A DNA stretch of 64,000 nucleotides from Macrosoma leucophasiata (GCA_036365455.1 JAWQUS010000030.1:20170001-20234000); one strand, 5' to 3'. Positions 1 through 10,716 are shown, counted from the stretch's first letter. A program made the numbers and translations. The notes: generated by a model from the letters alone, not told the origin.

Positions 1-47
1 GATACCCCTGATAACTTAGTTGTTATGTATCTGTAAAAGTGATTATG

Positions 48-173
48 GGGGACAAACATTACCATCTAACCGGAACACGATAGTGTTGAACATTACCATT
101 TGGCGGTAGATAGATTAGGTAATGCGGTGGTGCCTACGCCCTCGAGTCCCTACACTGGAACTCTACCACCAGT
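48..173 (-). mobile_element. S1 SINE-like fragment (head half)
   Basis: Reverse-oriented head of the S1 family. It ends in the family head ACCACCAGT and carries the diagnostic CCGGAACACGATAGTG block and the GGTAATGCGGTGGTGCCTAC block. The tail half is missing at the left. Confidence 0.8.
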
Positions 174-389
174 TAAAATAATAATATTTAGTACTGGTGG
201 TAGAGAGAGACTGGTGGTACCAAGATGAAATCATTTGGATGCCGAAAAGCAACTACAAAAATTTCCCCTTATTACCTACATTTTGGGAAATTGGGAAATT
301 TTAATTATTTACGGTATACGCGTTATGACTCCTTAGATCTTTTGACTTTGTATCAGCGATTACGCGTCCATAGGTCGCTGTTGCTGAAC

Positions 390-666
390 AGGTGGTAGAG
401 CTCTAGTGACGGAGCTCGCCGGCGTAGGCACCACCGCATTACCTAATATACTTGCCGCTAAATGGTAGTGTTCAGCACTATCGTGTTCCAGTCAGGTGGT
501 AATTAATATACGGCCCTGTATTTTCCGGCACAGAGGCATAACACCTTAGGCCTCAGAAGTGGTAACGCATCTGCATTTTGACCATGGTCTTTGTGTGGAT
601 GTCTATAGGCTGCAATCATAACATCAATGTGAACTGCATACTTGTTTGCCACTTCTATAAAAAACA
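390..666 (+). mobile_element. S1 SINE-like element
   Basis: Near full-length forward copy, from GGTGGTAGAGCTCTAGTGAC to the TTGCCACTTCTATAAAAAAC tail. A further reverse scrap of the S1 head lies just downstream near 688-712. The 160 bases between this copy and the previous fragment show nothing recognisable. Confidence 0.85.
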
Positions 667-979
667 CGCAGATAAATTAGATATTGCGGCGCTACCTACG
701 CCCTCGAGCTCCAAGTACTTACTTATGTAATTAAATAATTATAATATTATGTAATTATTGATTAATTATGAAAGCAGAATGGTAGATGTCTATAATTATC
801 ACAAATTACTAGGTCACGACCGTGATATAAGGATCTTGGACAGAATTTAAATAATTTTCCTCAGAAATCCTGAGCGATAATTTCTATTCTATTACTTATA
901 TAAGAGATAAGCAAATATCTAGTTTTTGTTCGCCACGCTTGGCGATCACAGTGGCCGTTAAGCGCGTCACATACGGTGA

Positions 980-1202
980 AGATAAAAATCAATTGCTGTT
1001 CGTTAATCTCGCTAAAACTCGAGAACGGCAGGACCGATTTGGCTAATTTTGGTTTGGAATGATTTTTGTTGAAAATATGACGAAATTGAAAGGAAATAGT
1101 AAAAACCACAATTTCATTTTCCCATACAAATAGTCCGTATCTATCAAACCTTTGAAACGTTATTTCATTCTGAGGCAATACGAAGTTTGCCGGGTCAGCT
1201 AG
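980..1202 (+). mobile_element. HelA non-autonomous Helitron
   Basis: The 3' end reads GGCAA, loop, TTGCC, then GGGTCAGCTAG followed by host T. A short GC hairpin just upstream of CTAG is the Helitron 3' signature. The body (TGCTGTTCGTTAATCTCGC, AACTCGAGAACGG, CCCATACAAATAGTCCGTAT) recurs at 6209, 25492, 28933 and 43530. The 5' end is not sharply defined. No Rep/helicase coding is present. A 133-codon reverse ORF crossing it is incidental. Confidence 0.72.
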
Positions 1203-1261
1203 TATTATGATAAATATTATCGCATCTTCGACGCGCCCGAAATCTTCGCGAGTGACGAGCA

Positions 1262-1640
1262 TTCAGAATCAGAATCAAAAACTCATTTATTCATTTAGGG
1301 TGACAGGCACCTCTTATGACACGTCAAGAACAAACAAAATAATTTAAAGTGAATAACAATTGATATACATGTCAAACAAGATAAAAAATATATGTAAAGT
1401 CAAGAATATCACTAAGATAAAACTAAATGTAATAAACTAATGTAAAAAGTATATCAGTAGAATGTCTCATTTCCCCTTTACAAATTGATAACAAAGAGTA
1501 AAAAGAAAAGAAAAAGAGTCATTATTTATCATTCACCGGCAGAGTTCCAAAGGCCAATATAATCTGAGAAAAAGCTGCACAAAAAAACTCAGTCGGCTCT
1601 TTTAAAAATATCTCTTAGGCATTGTTCGGTTGGCTGACTG
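1262..1640 (-). mobile_element. LINE 3' end with GAATCA-type tail
   Basis: On the minus strand this is a LINE 3' untranslated region ending in a short tandem tail, seen on the plus strand as CAGAATCAGAATCA at 1265-1280. It matches, in opposite orientation, the LINE end at 36360-36895: shared blocks include GGCAGAGTTCCAAAGG and AAAACTCAGTCGGCTCTTTT. No coding part can be read here. Clade is probably CR1/jockey-like, by inference from the tail type. Confidence 0.6.
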
Positions 1641-2068
1641 GACTTGCGGAAGAATTCTCCTCCAATAGTGGGCGGTGGGCTCATTACGTCCCAATGCCTC
1701 AATCTTTTAAATAATTTTTCAATGACAAGATTATGTTTTTAGAAAAGCTTAGAATTAAAATCTTGCCGCAAAATATTTGACACACCTTGGCTTGTCAACG
1801 CAATGCAATTATTCTTCGCCTTTTTTTAATTTAAAATAGATGCAAAGAAAAGATGATGACAGACTGACAGATAGGTAAGTGTATTAATGTATGTTCTCGA
1901 AACGCCAGTACATTCAATACTTTTAAAAAAAGCAGCACGTCATTACGAGTCTTGATTTTAACGAATGTACTAATCATTATTTATTACCCATAGAAAACTG
2001 CAGCGATTGTACATTTTCAGAAAACTCACGGTTTGAAAGCAATAATAACCTGGTGCTGGTGGTAATTG
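1641..2068. other. No gene recognised
   Basis: AT-rich sequence with no convincing ORF. The first 80 bases may be an upstream continuation of the neighbouring LINE end, but I cannot show this. Confidence 0.4.
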
Positions 2069-2352
2069 CTGGTGGTAGAGCTCCAGTGACGGTGCTCGCG
2101 GGCGTAGACACCACCGCATTACCTAATATACTTGCTGCTAAATGGTAGTGTACAGCACTATCGTGTTCCGGTCAGGTGGTAATGTACGGCCCTGTAATAT
2201 CCGGCATAGCGGCATAGCACCTTAGGCCTCAGGAGTGGTAATACATCTGCATTTTGACCTTGGTCTTTTAGTGGTCGTCTATAGGCTGCAGTCATCACTT
2301 AACATCAATGTAAACTGCATGATTGTTTGCCACTTCCATAACATAAAAAAAA
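2069..2352 (+). mobile_element. S1 SINE-like element
   Basis: Full-length forward copy from CTGGTGGTAGAGCTCCAGTG to CCACTTCCATAACATAAAAA. It overlaps a spurious 91-codon ORF. Mutations are moderate (GTGCTCGCGGGCGTAGACAC in the head), so it is not among the youngest copies. Confidence 0.88.
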
Positions 2353-2409
2353 GCTATTGTCACGATCTGGCAATCAAGCTTGATGTTCTCATTGCTGGTA
2401 AGTGGTACA

Positions 2410-2545
2410 GACATCTACACAAAATTGGAGATCTCATCACCACAATCATTGCAGCTGAAAGTTGTCTACTGCAGGATAGAAGCCTCTTCCAAAGATTGCG
2501 ACATGAATAGTCTGGGGCCATCCTCATCCAGTGATTGCTCCTTAA
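2410..2545 (-). mobile_element. RTE-B 3' end fragment, degraded
   Basis: Matches the diverged 3' terminus of the RTE-B family seen better at 56906-57083 and 23041-23310: GAAGCCTCTTCCAAAGATTG and CCTCATCCAGTGATTGCTCC correspond to the conserved block around the last codons. The (CAT)n tail is eroded. Confidence 0.5.
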
Positions 2546-2578
2546 TTTTAACAGGAGCCGACCGCCTAAAGGACTTAA

Positions 2579-2796
2579 TACACGGCACGGTATTCAGGGT
2601 ACGATAGCAAGGGTCAGGGTAGTGTAATAACATTTAGGGAGTTAGGGCCCTAATTAGGGCGACCGGAGCGCCATAATTAGGGCCTGTGATTGAGTTAAGG
2701 CGCTGTCGACCGGATAGTGTAATAAGCGGCAACCCGGCGCGAGGCCACGCCCACCCTTTCTGCCGGACCCTGAATACCGTGTCGTGTAATAGCCTT
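2579..2796. mobile_element. TIR element, TTAA-flanked type
   Basis: A ~218-bp element with terminal inverted repeats (left AGGACTTAATACACGGCACG, right arm reading inward AGGCTATTACACGACACGG). A second copy lies at 27219-27447. Flanks are TTAA-like, which would suit a piggyBac-type non-autonomous element, but the exact boundary is ambiguous by one or two bases. No coding capacity. Confidence 0.65.
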
Positions 2797-2817
2797 TTAA
2801 CTATAATGCTTCTGCTT

Positions 2818-2898
2818 ACTTTTTAGGGATCCGTAGTAATTAAGGAACCCTTGTAGTTTCGCCATGTCCGTCTGTCTGTACTGAACGGAACATTAAAA
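2818..2898 (+). mobile_element. Fragment of the TTTAGGGTTCCGTA repeat family
   Basis: Begins TTTTTAGGGATCCGTAGTAA and continues TTCGCCATGTCCGTCTGTCT, the start of the long repeat present at 38358-38992 and 60766-61341. Only the first ~80 bp survive. Confidence 0.55.
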
Positions 2899-2899
2899 A

Positions 2900-3960
2900 G
2901 CAAGCAGGAGCATTAGAGTTAGGCGGTCGGCCCCAGGTCATCGATCTATATTAAACGATGAATGTTTTTGCGTGTTTCAGTCTCTAAGGAGTTTTGTTAC
3001 AAATACTATGACACGTGAATTTTATACATATATTAGAAATAGAACGAACTTTGCAAAAAATTTTATTTTGGAAAACTTATTACCTGCACTATAACTGTTC
3101 CACTTTCTCAAAATTGGTCAACAAAATGATTGCATTTGATATATTTACTTATCCGGTGAAAAAGAAAACAAACGAATAGCTGCAGGTAAAGTCCGATAGA
3201 ATGTTGTTTTCTTGTGATGTAATATCCTTAAAAGCCAATCAACCGAAATGCCATAATATTCCAGCAAAACACAATACAATCAGGTGGAGATTTTTATCGA
3301 AACATATTGTTGCAAAGATCTCTTCTTTGATAGGTGAAGGTAACTTGCTGTTGATTCAAGTCATTTCAAATCTTATTGTGTGGTCCAAGAGGCTTTTATT
3401 TGTGTGTAACAACGGGATGGTACGGTTGATATGCCATACGTATTTTTCTTTTGATGTGAACACACAATGGTACGCATTTACGAGGTTTCCTTGTGTCAAG
3501 TTTTAAGGCGGTTCAGATGAGACACGGTTGGGAAAAAACGACTTTCATTTGATAGACTATTCGTATTGGGGTTATAGGATGACTATCATATTATGGTCTA
3601 AAGCGTAAGGTATGTAAAAATATATATAATGCATGTATGTGTGTGTTATAACACGAAGCACCTATAAAAACATTCCTTTAAATTGAATATTCTTAGTGAA
3701 TTATACCTATTTGGTACTTTTCTAGTTTACTATTGCAACATTTTATATTCTTCTTTATCGTGGTAAGATTTTAGTCATTGACCAATGGATAAGAAATAGT
3801 TTTTATCTATTGTTGAGAATTTTCTGAAGATAGGTACATCAAGTCGTAACAGGTACCTTTAATATTAGGTATTTAACTTTCACTTTTTTTTGTGGTTGAG
3901 GCACAAACATTCAAGTTCAAATAAAAGTCGTTATCTTAGTATATTATCTATTATTATTTA
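2900..3960. other. 1 kb without recognisable gene
   Basis: AT-rich, apparently single-copy within this window. A 101-codon ORF at 3201-3506 shows no motif, no codon-bias signal I can see and no splice context, so I do not call it. Confidence 0.5.
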
Positions 3961-4202
3961 CGAGCTGTTGCCAGCGGCGCCGCCCACGTGTAGTTCGCTT
4001 CACGCGTAACCTGTCGAAACTCATCAAATTATCACATAGAATCCCACAGGAACATTTTATCAGGATACAAACTATCCTATATGTTAATCCAAGTTACATT
4101 CCATGTGTGCCAAATTTCATGATAATCGGTTCAGCAGTTTCTGCGTGATAGAGTAACAAACAAACAAACATACAAATTTTCTTATTTATTATATTTATAC
4201 GA
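3961..4202 (-). mobile_element. HelB non-autonomous Helitron
   Basis: Reads on the minus strand from TCGTATAAATATAATAAAT to a degenerate terminus CGAG (expected CTAG), with a GC-rich hairpin region GGCGCCGCC next to it. Flanking host bases are A and T as expected. Sister copy at 18362-18601 shares CGCGTAACCTGTGGAAACTC-type sequence and GTGTTAATCCAAGTTAC. Confidence 0.7.
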
Positions 4203-4204
4203 TG

Positions 4205-4594
4205 AAATTGCAAACAATTAATAATCCTATCGTGAAATATAAAGTTGATGTTTTTACATAGACTTTCTCTTGTTTCAAAATAATTGCAGCGTGCCAAACG
4301 CAACACTCCTAGTCCGCTTCTCAGTTAGAATGAAGACGGGCGCGCCCCTATCTGTCAAACTGTCAATCTGTCACCTGTCAGGGTGCACTTTGTACACGAG
4401 TTATGGCAATCCCGGTTATTATTTGTATCATGGGTTTCGGTGAAACACTAGTTTTGACGGCGACTTAATACTCTTATTTGTCAACAGGATATTTTTAGTT
4501 TGTATATTGCCTATAATCGAGGCGATCAAAAGCAGTTTGTTTGGAGAATCCAATAAATGGAGCGATCTTCTTATTGATACTGTAATGTTATAAG
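4205..4594. other. No gene recognised
   Basis: Intergenic AT-rich sequence. I see no repeat shared elsewhere in the window. Confidence 0.4.
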
Positions 4595-4775
4595 AATAAG
4601 AATAATACCCCTACCGTCTTAACCAAATCAAAAGTCTCCTTCCACCTACAGGTAGTCTGGAAGAGATCGCTTTAAGCGATAAGACCGCCTGGTTGTATTG
4701 CCTATTTGCTATGCATCTAATTTTATTTTTGTAAAAATTATTGGTGTACAATAAAGAATATTCTATTCTATTCTA
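4595..4775 (+). mobile_element. LINE 3' end with ATTCT tail
   Basis: A 3' untranslated region containing ACAGGTAGTCTGGAAGAGAT and CGCTTTAAGCGATAAGACCG, then a polyadenylation-like ACAATAAAGAATATTC, ending in (ATTCT)n. This layout is typical of CR1-like insect LINEs. The coding part is absent, so it is a strongly 5'-truncated copy. Confidence 0.68.
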
Positions 4776-5047
4776 ATAATTTTATTTGCTTACAATGTAT
4801 GTAAACAAATAAATTATTCTTATTATTATAACACTTCACTTAATAATAATAAAATAAATTATTTTTGTTTAATTAGATTCACGACTTTAATAGTATCAAT
4901 AAGAATATCGTTCCATTTATTGGTATAACCTACAGGTTACAATGATGAATTAAGAGATACACGTGGTGACCCTATACATTTTGTCGCGAAACGACGTAAA
5001 ATGTTTGTTTCAATATTATCTAACATTTATATATGTGTATACGTATC

Positions 5048-5222
5048 TTAACGCTAGGTCCCTAACGGGGTAGGCAGAGAGTGTAGAGCGCCAGATATCC
5101 CGGTCCTGACACACCTCCCATGCCTCATTTATTCATCATTCTCTTCATCATGCACGCCGATTCCTAAGACTTGACCCACCATCAGACAGAACTCGACCTA
5201 TTTGGTCATGGTAGGTCAGTCG
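5048..5222 (-). mobile_element. RTE-A 3' end
   Basis: Minus-strand 3' terminus of the RTE-A family, starting at GGTCCCTAACGGGGTAGGCA and carrying GCCGATTCCTAAGACTTGAC. Same end as at 24721, 39815 and 10920. It encodes a degraded version of the C-terminal QIGRVLSDGGVKSLRNRR peptide. It abuts an S1 fragment directly. Confidence 0.75.
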
Positions 5223-5340
5223 TGTGTCGTGTTTCATCACATCTGCATTTTGACCTCTGGTTTTCATGTAGTTTCCTGCTGCAGTCATCACTTAACATTC
5301 ATGTGAACTGCATTCTTGTTTTCAATGTTCTTTACAAAGG
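5223..5340 (+). mobile_element. S1 fragment (tail half)
   Basis: Contains CATCTGCATTTTGACCTCTG and TGCAGTCATCACTTAACATT. The head is missing; the RTE-A end sits where the head would be, so the RTE probably inserted here or a deletion joined the two. Confidence 0.65.
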
Positions 5341-5345
5341 TACAA

Positions 5346-6208
5346 ACACTTCTTTTTTCAATTTCGGGACATTATTCTGACTATACTCGTATTAATAATA
5401 ATATGAAAACATATTTAAAACTACAACTACTGTTTTTATTACATACCTACATGTCCTTATGTAACATACCATTATCACTCAATTAACAAAAAAATCACAG
5501 GGCAGGACCATGAAAGACTCAAAAAATATAAAATCTTGGACATCTCACTCAATGCATAAAAAGTATGCATCTTGCCTGCAGATTTGAAAAATATCTATAC
5601 ATTGTTACATTTGTAACCTATACATACCTACGTGTTTACATTTTAATTTATGTTTTGATAATACCATTCAACCGGAAAAACAAAACTTTCACCGTGTATA
5701 TCGTTAATTTTCCTCAAAATTAGGTCAAATTTACAAAATGGCGTTCGCAAAAGATTCAACGCAATAAGAAGACAGGGATCAGGCAAGAAAGGTTCATGAT
5801 CTTAACGAAATTCGACTTTATCGGTGAAAACAAGGCCTTTTTTCCTTTCACGATAAATCAGAACCCTCCCCTCGCTGTCGCCGGGAAAACAAGTTATGAA
5901 CGTTAATGAGTTTCGTCACAAGTCGTGACTTGTTATTGGGAGGCATTTGGGAGGTAATGGGTTTTATTTGGGCTTAAATATGTAAAAGGGGTTTATTAAT
6001 AAGTATTTTTTAATGCCTTTGCACGAATAAAATTTGTGGAAAGACTCGTAAAAGCCTTTTTTGTCTCGACATTCGTTTTGAAGAATTCATGTCTTAAAAG
6101 AAACAATAACTCTTATAGAATCGATCGTGCGTCTATTTGTTTGTCGGTTTGTCACTGCCAATTTGTTTCAAAATTACTTGTACGGTCAAATTAAAATTTA
6201 GTATAAAA
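5346..6208. other. AT-rich region without gene
   Basis: No gene. It includes the first copy of a diverged direct repeat (see 5750-5945). Confidence 0.45.
5750..5945 (+). repeat. Diverged direct repeat, copy 1
   Basis: Shares ordered blocks with 6655-6845: AAGATTCA, CAATAAGA/CAATTTCA, AGAAAGGTTCA, GATCTTAACGAAATT, AAGGCCTTTT, ATAAATCAGAACCCTCCCC and AATGAGTTTCGT. No terminal repeats or tail are evident. Confidence 0.6.
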
Positions 6209-6449
6209 CTAGCTGTCCCGGCAAACTTCGTATTGCCTCACAATGAGATAATGTGTCAAAGGTTTCACATAAACGGACTATTTGTAAGGGGAAATGAAAT
6301 AGTGGTTTTTACTATTTCCCTTCCATTTCTTCATATATTTAAACCTTCCCTGGGCTTCCAAAAATCATTCAAAACCAAAATTAACCAAATCGGTCTCGAG
6401 TTTAAGCGAGATTAACGAACAGAAATTGATTTTTATATAGGTATATAGA
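6209..6449 (-). mobile_element. HelA non-autonomous Helitron, clean ends
   Basis: Minus-strand element starting TCTATATACC (right end, 6449) and ending CTAG (6209-6212), flanked by host A and T as Helitron insertion predicts. The terminal hairpin GGCAA/TTGCC is visible next to CTGTCCCGG. It lies between the two copies of the 190-bp direct repeat. A 92-codon ORF across it is incidental. Confidence 0.8.
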
Positions 6450-6654
6450 TAGCAAATCAATTATCAAACACAGACAATATTTGTTTATTACTTAAACAGA
6501 TATTATTTCAGTAATTTTACAAAAACTAACAAATCGAAGGCGTACGCATTGAATCTCTGCCTTTGCTTTTAAGATAAACAAATGTGAAATTATATTTGTC
6601 TAAACCATTTTGTATATCAATGGTTTAAAGTCAATTTTAAACATTACTTTCAAA

Positions 6655-6845
6655 GATTCACTCAATGCAATTTCACAAGACGGGTTAAGAAAGGTTCAGG
6701 ATCTTAACGAAATTTGATTTTTTTTATCGTTAAAAGGCCTTTTCCCCCTTTTGTGATAAATGAAAACCCTCCCCACCTCACTGTCGGGAAAAATAAGATA
6801 AAGACGTAAATGAGTTTCGTTTCGAGTCGTCCCTCATTATTGGCT
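6655..6845 (+). repeat. Diverged direct repeat, copy 2
   Basis: Partner of 5750-5945, about 900 bp downstream, with the HelA insertion between them. Either an old local duplication or two copies of an unnamed repeat. Confidence 0.6.
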
Positions 6846-7008
6846 GTCCGACTCGCGCTTGGCTAGTTTTTATTTTCTTTTCTCTCATTCATTGTTTTCA
6901 ACTGTTCGTCATCGTCACTACAACTGAAATTTGTCCACCGCTGGACGAAGCCTTCCCCCTAAAGAGGCCCATAACAGTGTTGTGCGTTGTAAGGGGAGAT
7001 TATATTTT

Positions 7009-7262
7009 ACTGGTGGTAGAGCTCCAGTGACGGAGCTCGCGGGCATAGGCACCACCTGCACCTGCAGTTCAGCACTATCGTGTTCCGGTCAGGTGGTAAT
7101 GTACGGCCCTGTAATTTCCGGCACAGAGGCATAACACCTTAGGCCTCAGGAGTGGTAACGCATCTGCATTTTGACCTTGGTCTTTTTGTGATTACTGCAG
7201 TCTATAGACTGCAGTAACCACTTAACATCAATGTGAACTGCATGCTTGTTTGCAACTTTTTG
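7009..7262 (+). mobile_element. S1 SINE-like element
   Basis: Forward copy starting ACTGGTGGTAGAGCTCCAGT. About 35 bp between the CACCAC block and TTCAGCACTATCG are replaced by ACCTGCACCTGCAG. It ends TTGTTTGCAACTTTTTGC and runs directly into a reverse S1 copy, forming an inverted pair. Confidence 0.85.
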
Positions 7263-7414
7263 CAACAACTGTTATGCCTCTGAGCCGGAAATTACAGGCC
7301 CGTACCAACTGACCGGAACACGATAGTGCTGAACACTACCACTTAGCGGCAAGTATTTTAGGTAATGCGGTGATGCCTACGCCCGCGAGCTCCGTCACTG
7401 GAGCTCTACACCAG
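7263..7414 (-). mobile_element. S1 fragment (head half), inverted partner
   Basis: Reverse S1 head from GTTATGCCTCTGAGCCGG to CTCTACACCAGT. With 7009-7262 it forms a tail-to-tail inverted pair that could fold if transcribed. Confidence 0.8.
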
Positions 7415-7461
7415 TAAAAAAAAATTAAAGTGGTAACATATATTTTATTCTATATTCCAAA

Positions 7462-7639
7462 CTAGCGGTTCGCCCCGACTTCGCACGGGTGCAATGAATG
7501 TTATATATGTCACTCAGTGAAGATGCACCTTTCTAATGCTAAAGAATTTTTGAAATCGGTCCAGTAGTTATTGAGTGAAACCGCTACAAACAAACATTTA
7601 AAAAACACAAATGTTTCTTCTTTAAAATATTAGTATAGA
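7462..7639 (-). mobile_element. HelE non-autonomous Helitron
   Basis: Minus strand, TCTATACTAATATTTT at the 5' end and CTAG at the 3' end, host A and T flanks intact. GC-rich subterminal region GGTTCGCCCCGACTTCGC. Related copies at 28437-28635 and 31440-31696. Confidence 0.74.
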
Positions 7640-7650
7640 TAGATAAAAAA

Positions 7651-7956
7651 AACGTTACTTCACGCCTGTAATCACCGAAGAGGTAGGCAGATGCATGCAT
7701 TCAAGCATACATGCAAATACCCACGACTCGCCGGTTACGTTTTGGCCCAAGTACAGGTGGCGAACCTGTTGCCATCTCCGGGCACATTACCAAACTCCGA
7801 GGTATTGGGAAACTTCCAGAAAATGGAAACATCCCAATAGAACCAGAGATAAAGGCTTTTACCGTTATCTCTGATAGTCCCGACCCGGGAATCGAACCCA
7901 GGATCCCCAGCGTAGCAGTAGTGGCCTGCTACCACTACGCTACTGAAGCAGTTTAA
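7651..7956 (-). mobile_element. S2 tRNA-derived SINE, near full length
   Basis: On the minus strand the head is tRNA-like: GCCTGCTACCACTACGCTAC is the complement of the A-box region and CGGGAATCGAACCCAGG the complement of the B-box region (GGTTCGATTCC). The body TCTCCGGGCACATTACCAAA and the 3' part ACTTCACGCCTGTAATC recur at 23588, 25976 and 35500. RNA polymerase III transcription is the expected mode for such a family. Confidence 0.85.
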
Positions 7957-7969
7957 GTATATATATTTA

Positions 7970-8098
7970 CCCCCTTATTCATAAACGTATTTTAGCTTAA
8001 ATTTTGCTAATCTCTCCTTAGTCTTTTTCTATCCTGCACATTTGACAATGCAACTGACAAAGACAAAGCATTCTATAGCTAAAACGTATCTAATGTAC
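7970..8098. mobile_element. Small MITE, CCCCCTTATTCATAAACG ends
   Basis: Left terminus CCCCCTTATTCATAAACG preceded by TTA; right end degenerate (AAAACGTATCTAATGTACA). The better copy is 46018-46121, where a TAA target duplication can be seen. It sits directly next to S2. Confidence 0.6.
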
Positions 8099-8099
8099 A

Positions 8100-8600
8100 G
8101 ATAGTTAGTTAGTATAGATTGATAATAATGTATAATAGACATTATAATACAGTAAAAGACGCTTGGTAATACTGTAGAGTAGATCAAAATGAGAAAATCG
8201 CGGAAAATTTTCGGCTATAAATCCGATACTACAAGTAAAAATGTTCAATATTAGATCGGAAAAATACTGGGAGCAAAACAAAAAAAATAGTGACCCTTAT
8301 AACGTAACTCATCGATAAAATGTACAGGACATCGTACAAAGTCGTAGCGCTGTGCACACTACAAGATTTTTTATGACCAAATAAACAAAGGGTTAATTTT
8401 TAATGGGTACTTAAGTTCTGCGACTGATTTCCAAAGATGATGAAAGTATTTTTAAGGAAAATTACTATAATTTAGTTTACATTTACCCTTGCTGTCAATT
8501 TTCTTGTAGTCTTAATTATGGATTTAAATAAAGAGCAGTTGTTTACTCTATTAAACAGGTTTTCAAAATGTCTTCTCCTTCAGAAATTCACAGCCTACAT
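8100..8600. other. No gene recognised
   Basis: AT-rich stretch with no ORF or repeat I can place. Confidence 0.4.
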
Positions 8601-8602
8601 TT

Positions 8603-8800
8603 TTTTTATGTCCGAAGGTTTACAGACAAGCAGACGGGCCCACCTGATGAAAAATGGTCACCGTCGCCTATGAACATTTGCAACACCATGGAAGTCGCCA
8701 ACGCGCTGCCAACCTTGAAGGACTCTTTTGAAGAACACCACAGAAGGAAGATCGTTCCACAAATTGCACGTTCTGGGCAGAAGCTGTGGTGTTGTTTTGA
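8603..8800 (+). mobile_element. SINE-like repeat fragment, other family
   Basis: The blocks CAAGCAGACGGGCCCACCTGATG, spaced ahead of TCACCGTCGCCTATGAACA, then GTTCCACAAATTGCACG, resemble a short interspersed repeat that I recall as common in moths and butterflies. It overlaps an ORF of 95 codons starting at 8568 that I do not regard as a gene. It is the only copy in this window, so the assignment rests on memory of the family. Confidence 0.4.
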
Positions 8801-8960
8801 TTTTAATAATCTGAAAATTTCACTAGGATTTAAGTTTTTTCCAGAAGTGTTATAACCGTTTTGAATTGATTATTGTTTTCTTGTACGTAGGTTATATTAT
8901 TCGAACATTTATAGACTAACAAAATTCGCCACAATGTCATCTGGTGAAATCATCATCACT

Positions 8961-9384
8961 AAAACCCCTTCTCGTCCTCGTCCCCATCGGGACCAACCGC
9001 CGACCATCATGTCATTGGTCGGGTCAACCGGTCAACCGATGTTTGTATCGGTCGGGCAGTTGAGTCAACTTGTCAGTTCTTTCAAGCAATCAAAGCGAAA
9101 GGCTGATTCACACATATACGTGCCGTCACCGTTTCGGCACAGTACCGCCACTTCATTGATATGTGTATCAGCCTTTATGTCTGTCACGTCGGCCAACAGC
9201 GTTCCAGACGGTCGAAGTCGACCACGGTCGCAGCTTATCGGGAGGGATGCGCTCACGACCGAGGCCGTTGACTTCAACAAAAATTGGGGTCGGGTCAACC
9301 GATTTCCACACTGTCCATTTTTACATCAACCCGACCAAGGACACGGCGGTCGGCGGTTGGATTTTACCGTGTAGAAGGGGTTTT
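8961..9384. mobile_element. TIR DNA element with imperfect ~80-bp arms
   Basis: Left arm AAAACCCCTTCT...CCAACCGCCGACC...TTGGTCGGGTCAACC is mirrored at the right by GGTCGGGTCAACCGAT, GGTCGGCGGTTGG and AAGGGGTTTT. A second, inner inverted pair (GGCTGATTCACACATAT against ATATGTGTATCAGCC) lies in the centre. GC content is above the surroundings. A 146-codon ORF at 8934-9374 crosses both arms and is a by-product of the palindrome. Target duplication not clear. Confidence 0.62.
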
Positions 9385-9597
9385 AATCTTTTCTGATTAC
9401 CTTTATTTCACCGTCTAATACCAGCTCTGGCAGCGCGTTGGCAACTCCCCTGGTTGCCAACGTGCTACTCGCTGAAGATGCGACCATCTGTCCCTCCATC
9501 TATCACATCCAATTTGCCTCCAAACCTCCAGTGGTTTGGATACAAGTATGTCAATTAAAGATACAAGTTTGCACGCGTGTAACGAAATAAATGAATT

Positions 9598-9704
9598 TAA
9601 ACAGGGAGGAGGCTCCAGGCCTCCCCCCAAAAAAAGGAGAGAGACTCGTGCCCAGCAGTGGGACGTATAATGGGTTGCCACTATTATTATATTATTTTAA
9701 ACAC
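9598..9704 (+). mobile_element. 5S-SINE 3' end fragment
   Basis: Forward 3' end of the 5S-derived SINE found at 55216-55570: GGCCTCCCCCCAAAAAAAGG, GTGCCCAGCAGTGGGACGTA, then TGGGTTGCCACTATTATTAT as an (ATT)n tail. The 5S-like head is not present. The 190 bp before it (9411-9597) are unidentified. Confidence 0.6.
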
Positions 9705-9782
9705 TTTTAGGGGGATACTCACGGGGAAATCGCGGGTAACGCCTCAACTTTCCTGTTACACTTGATTTTACTTCTTTTTTTA

Positions 9783-10056
9783 AATGTTGGATGTGGTAAA
9801 CAAGCATGCAATTCACATTGATGTTAAGTGATGACTGCAGCCTATACACCCACACAGAGACCAAGGTCGAAATGCAGATGCGTTACCACTCCTGAGGCCT
9901 AAGGTGTTATGCCTCTGTGCCGGAAATTACAGGGCCGTACATTACCACCTGACCGGAACACGATAGTGCTGAACACTACCATTTAGCAGCAAGTATATTA
10001 GGTAATGCGGTGGTGCCTACGCCCGCGAGCTCCGTCACTGGAGCTCTACCACCAGT
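9783..10056 (-). mobile_element. S1 SINE-like element
   Basis: Full-length reverse copy, from the tail side ATGTGGTAAACAAGCATGCA to the head GAGCTCTACCACCAGT. Close to the consensus seen across the window. Confidence 0.9.
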
Positions 10057-10384
10057 AATAACTCAAATCCAATAAAGTCTTACAAACTGTATTGTGTGAC
10101 GTATCGCATAACAGCAATAACAGGCCTTTTCTCTTTTCATTTCGCAGTAATTTTTAAATGCTAGATTAGTATAGCTTAGGAAATATCATGTCTTGCAATG
10201 TACACAATCACGGCTATATAAAGTATGTTTTCGTCACATCCCTGGCTATTTGTCACCGGCCGTCTTTCTTATAATCGAGGCAACGTTATGGATTACGCCG
10301 GCAAGGCCATATTGGCGGATTCTTCTCTGATTACCTACTGTTAATACTCGCTTTGATTTTTTTAGGAACTTTTGTTTTGTTTTG
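10057..10384. other. No gene recognised
   Basis: Contains a locally GC-richer piece around 10250-10310, but no ORF or repeat match. Confidence 0.4.
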
Positions 10385-10386
10385 GT

Positions 10387-10615
10387 CTGGCTTCGATTCC
10401 CAGGCTATCAAAGATAACGGTGTAAAATCTATTGAGATTTTTCCATTTTCGATAAGTTTCCCAGTATCTCAGAGTTTGGTAATGTGCCCGGAGATGTCAA
10501 CAAGCTCGCCACCTATTACATGGGCCTAAAACGTAACCAACGAATCGTGGGTGTTTGCATGTATGTTTGTCTTTGTCTACCCCGTCGGGATTCCAGGCGT
10601 GAAGTAACGTTTTCT
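10387..10615 (+). mobile_element. S2 SINE lacking its tRNA head
   Basis: Starts inside the B-box region (CTTCGATTCCCAGGCTATCA), continues TTGGTAATGTGCCCGGAGAT and ends CCAGGCGTGAAGTAACG. Loss of the A box makes it transcriptionally dead by family expectation. Confidence 0.8.
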
Positions 10616-10716
10616 TAAAGTTTTTGTAAGTAGATATCTATTGAAGATATTTTATTTATTTAACACTGTCTTAGAAATCTCTGTAATAGTAAAGTGTATG
10701 CTTTCTCAGATTATTA

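Noticed and set aside
8934..9374. 146-codon ORF as a gene
   Set aside because: It runs across both arms of a TIR element; openness comes from the palindrome.
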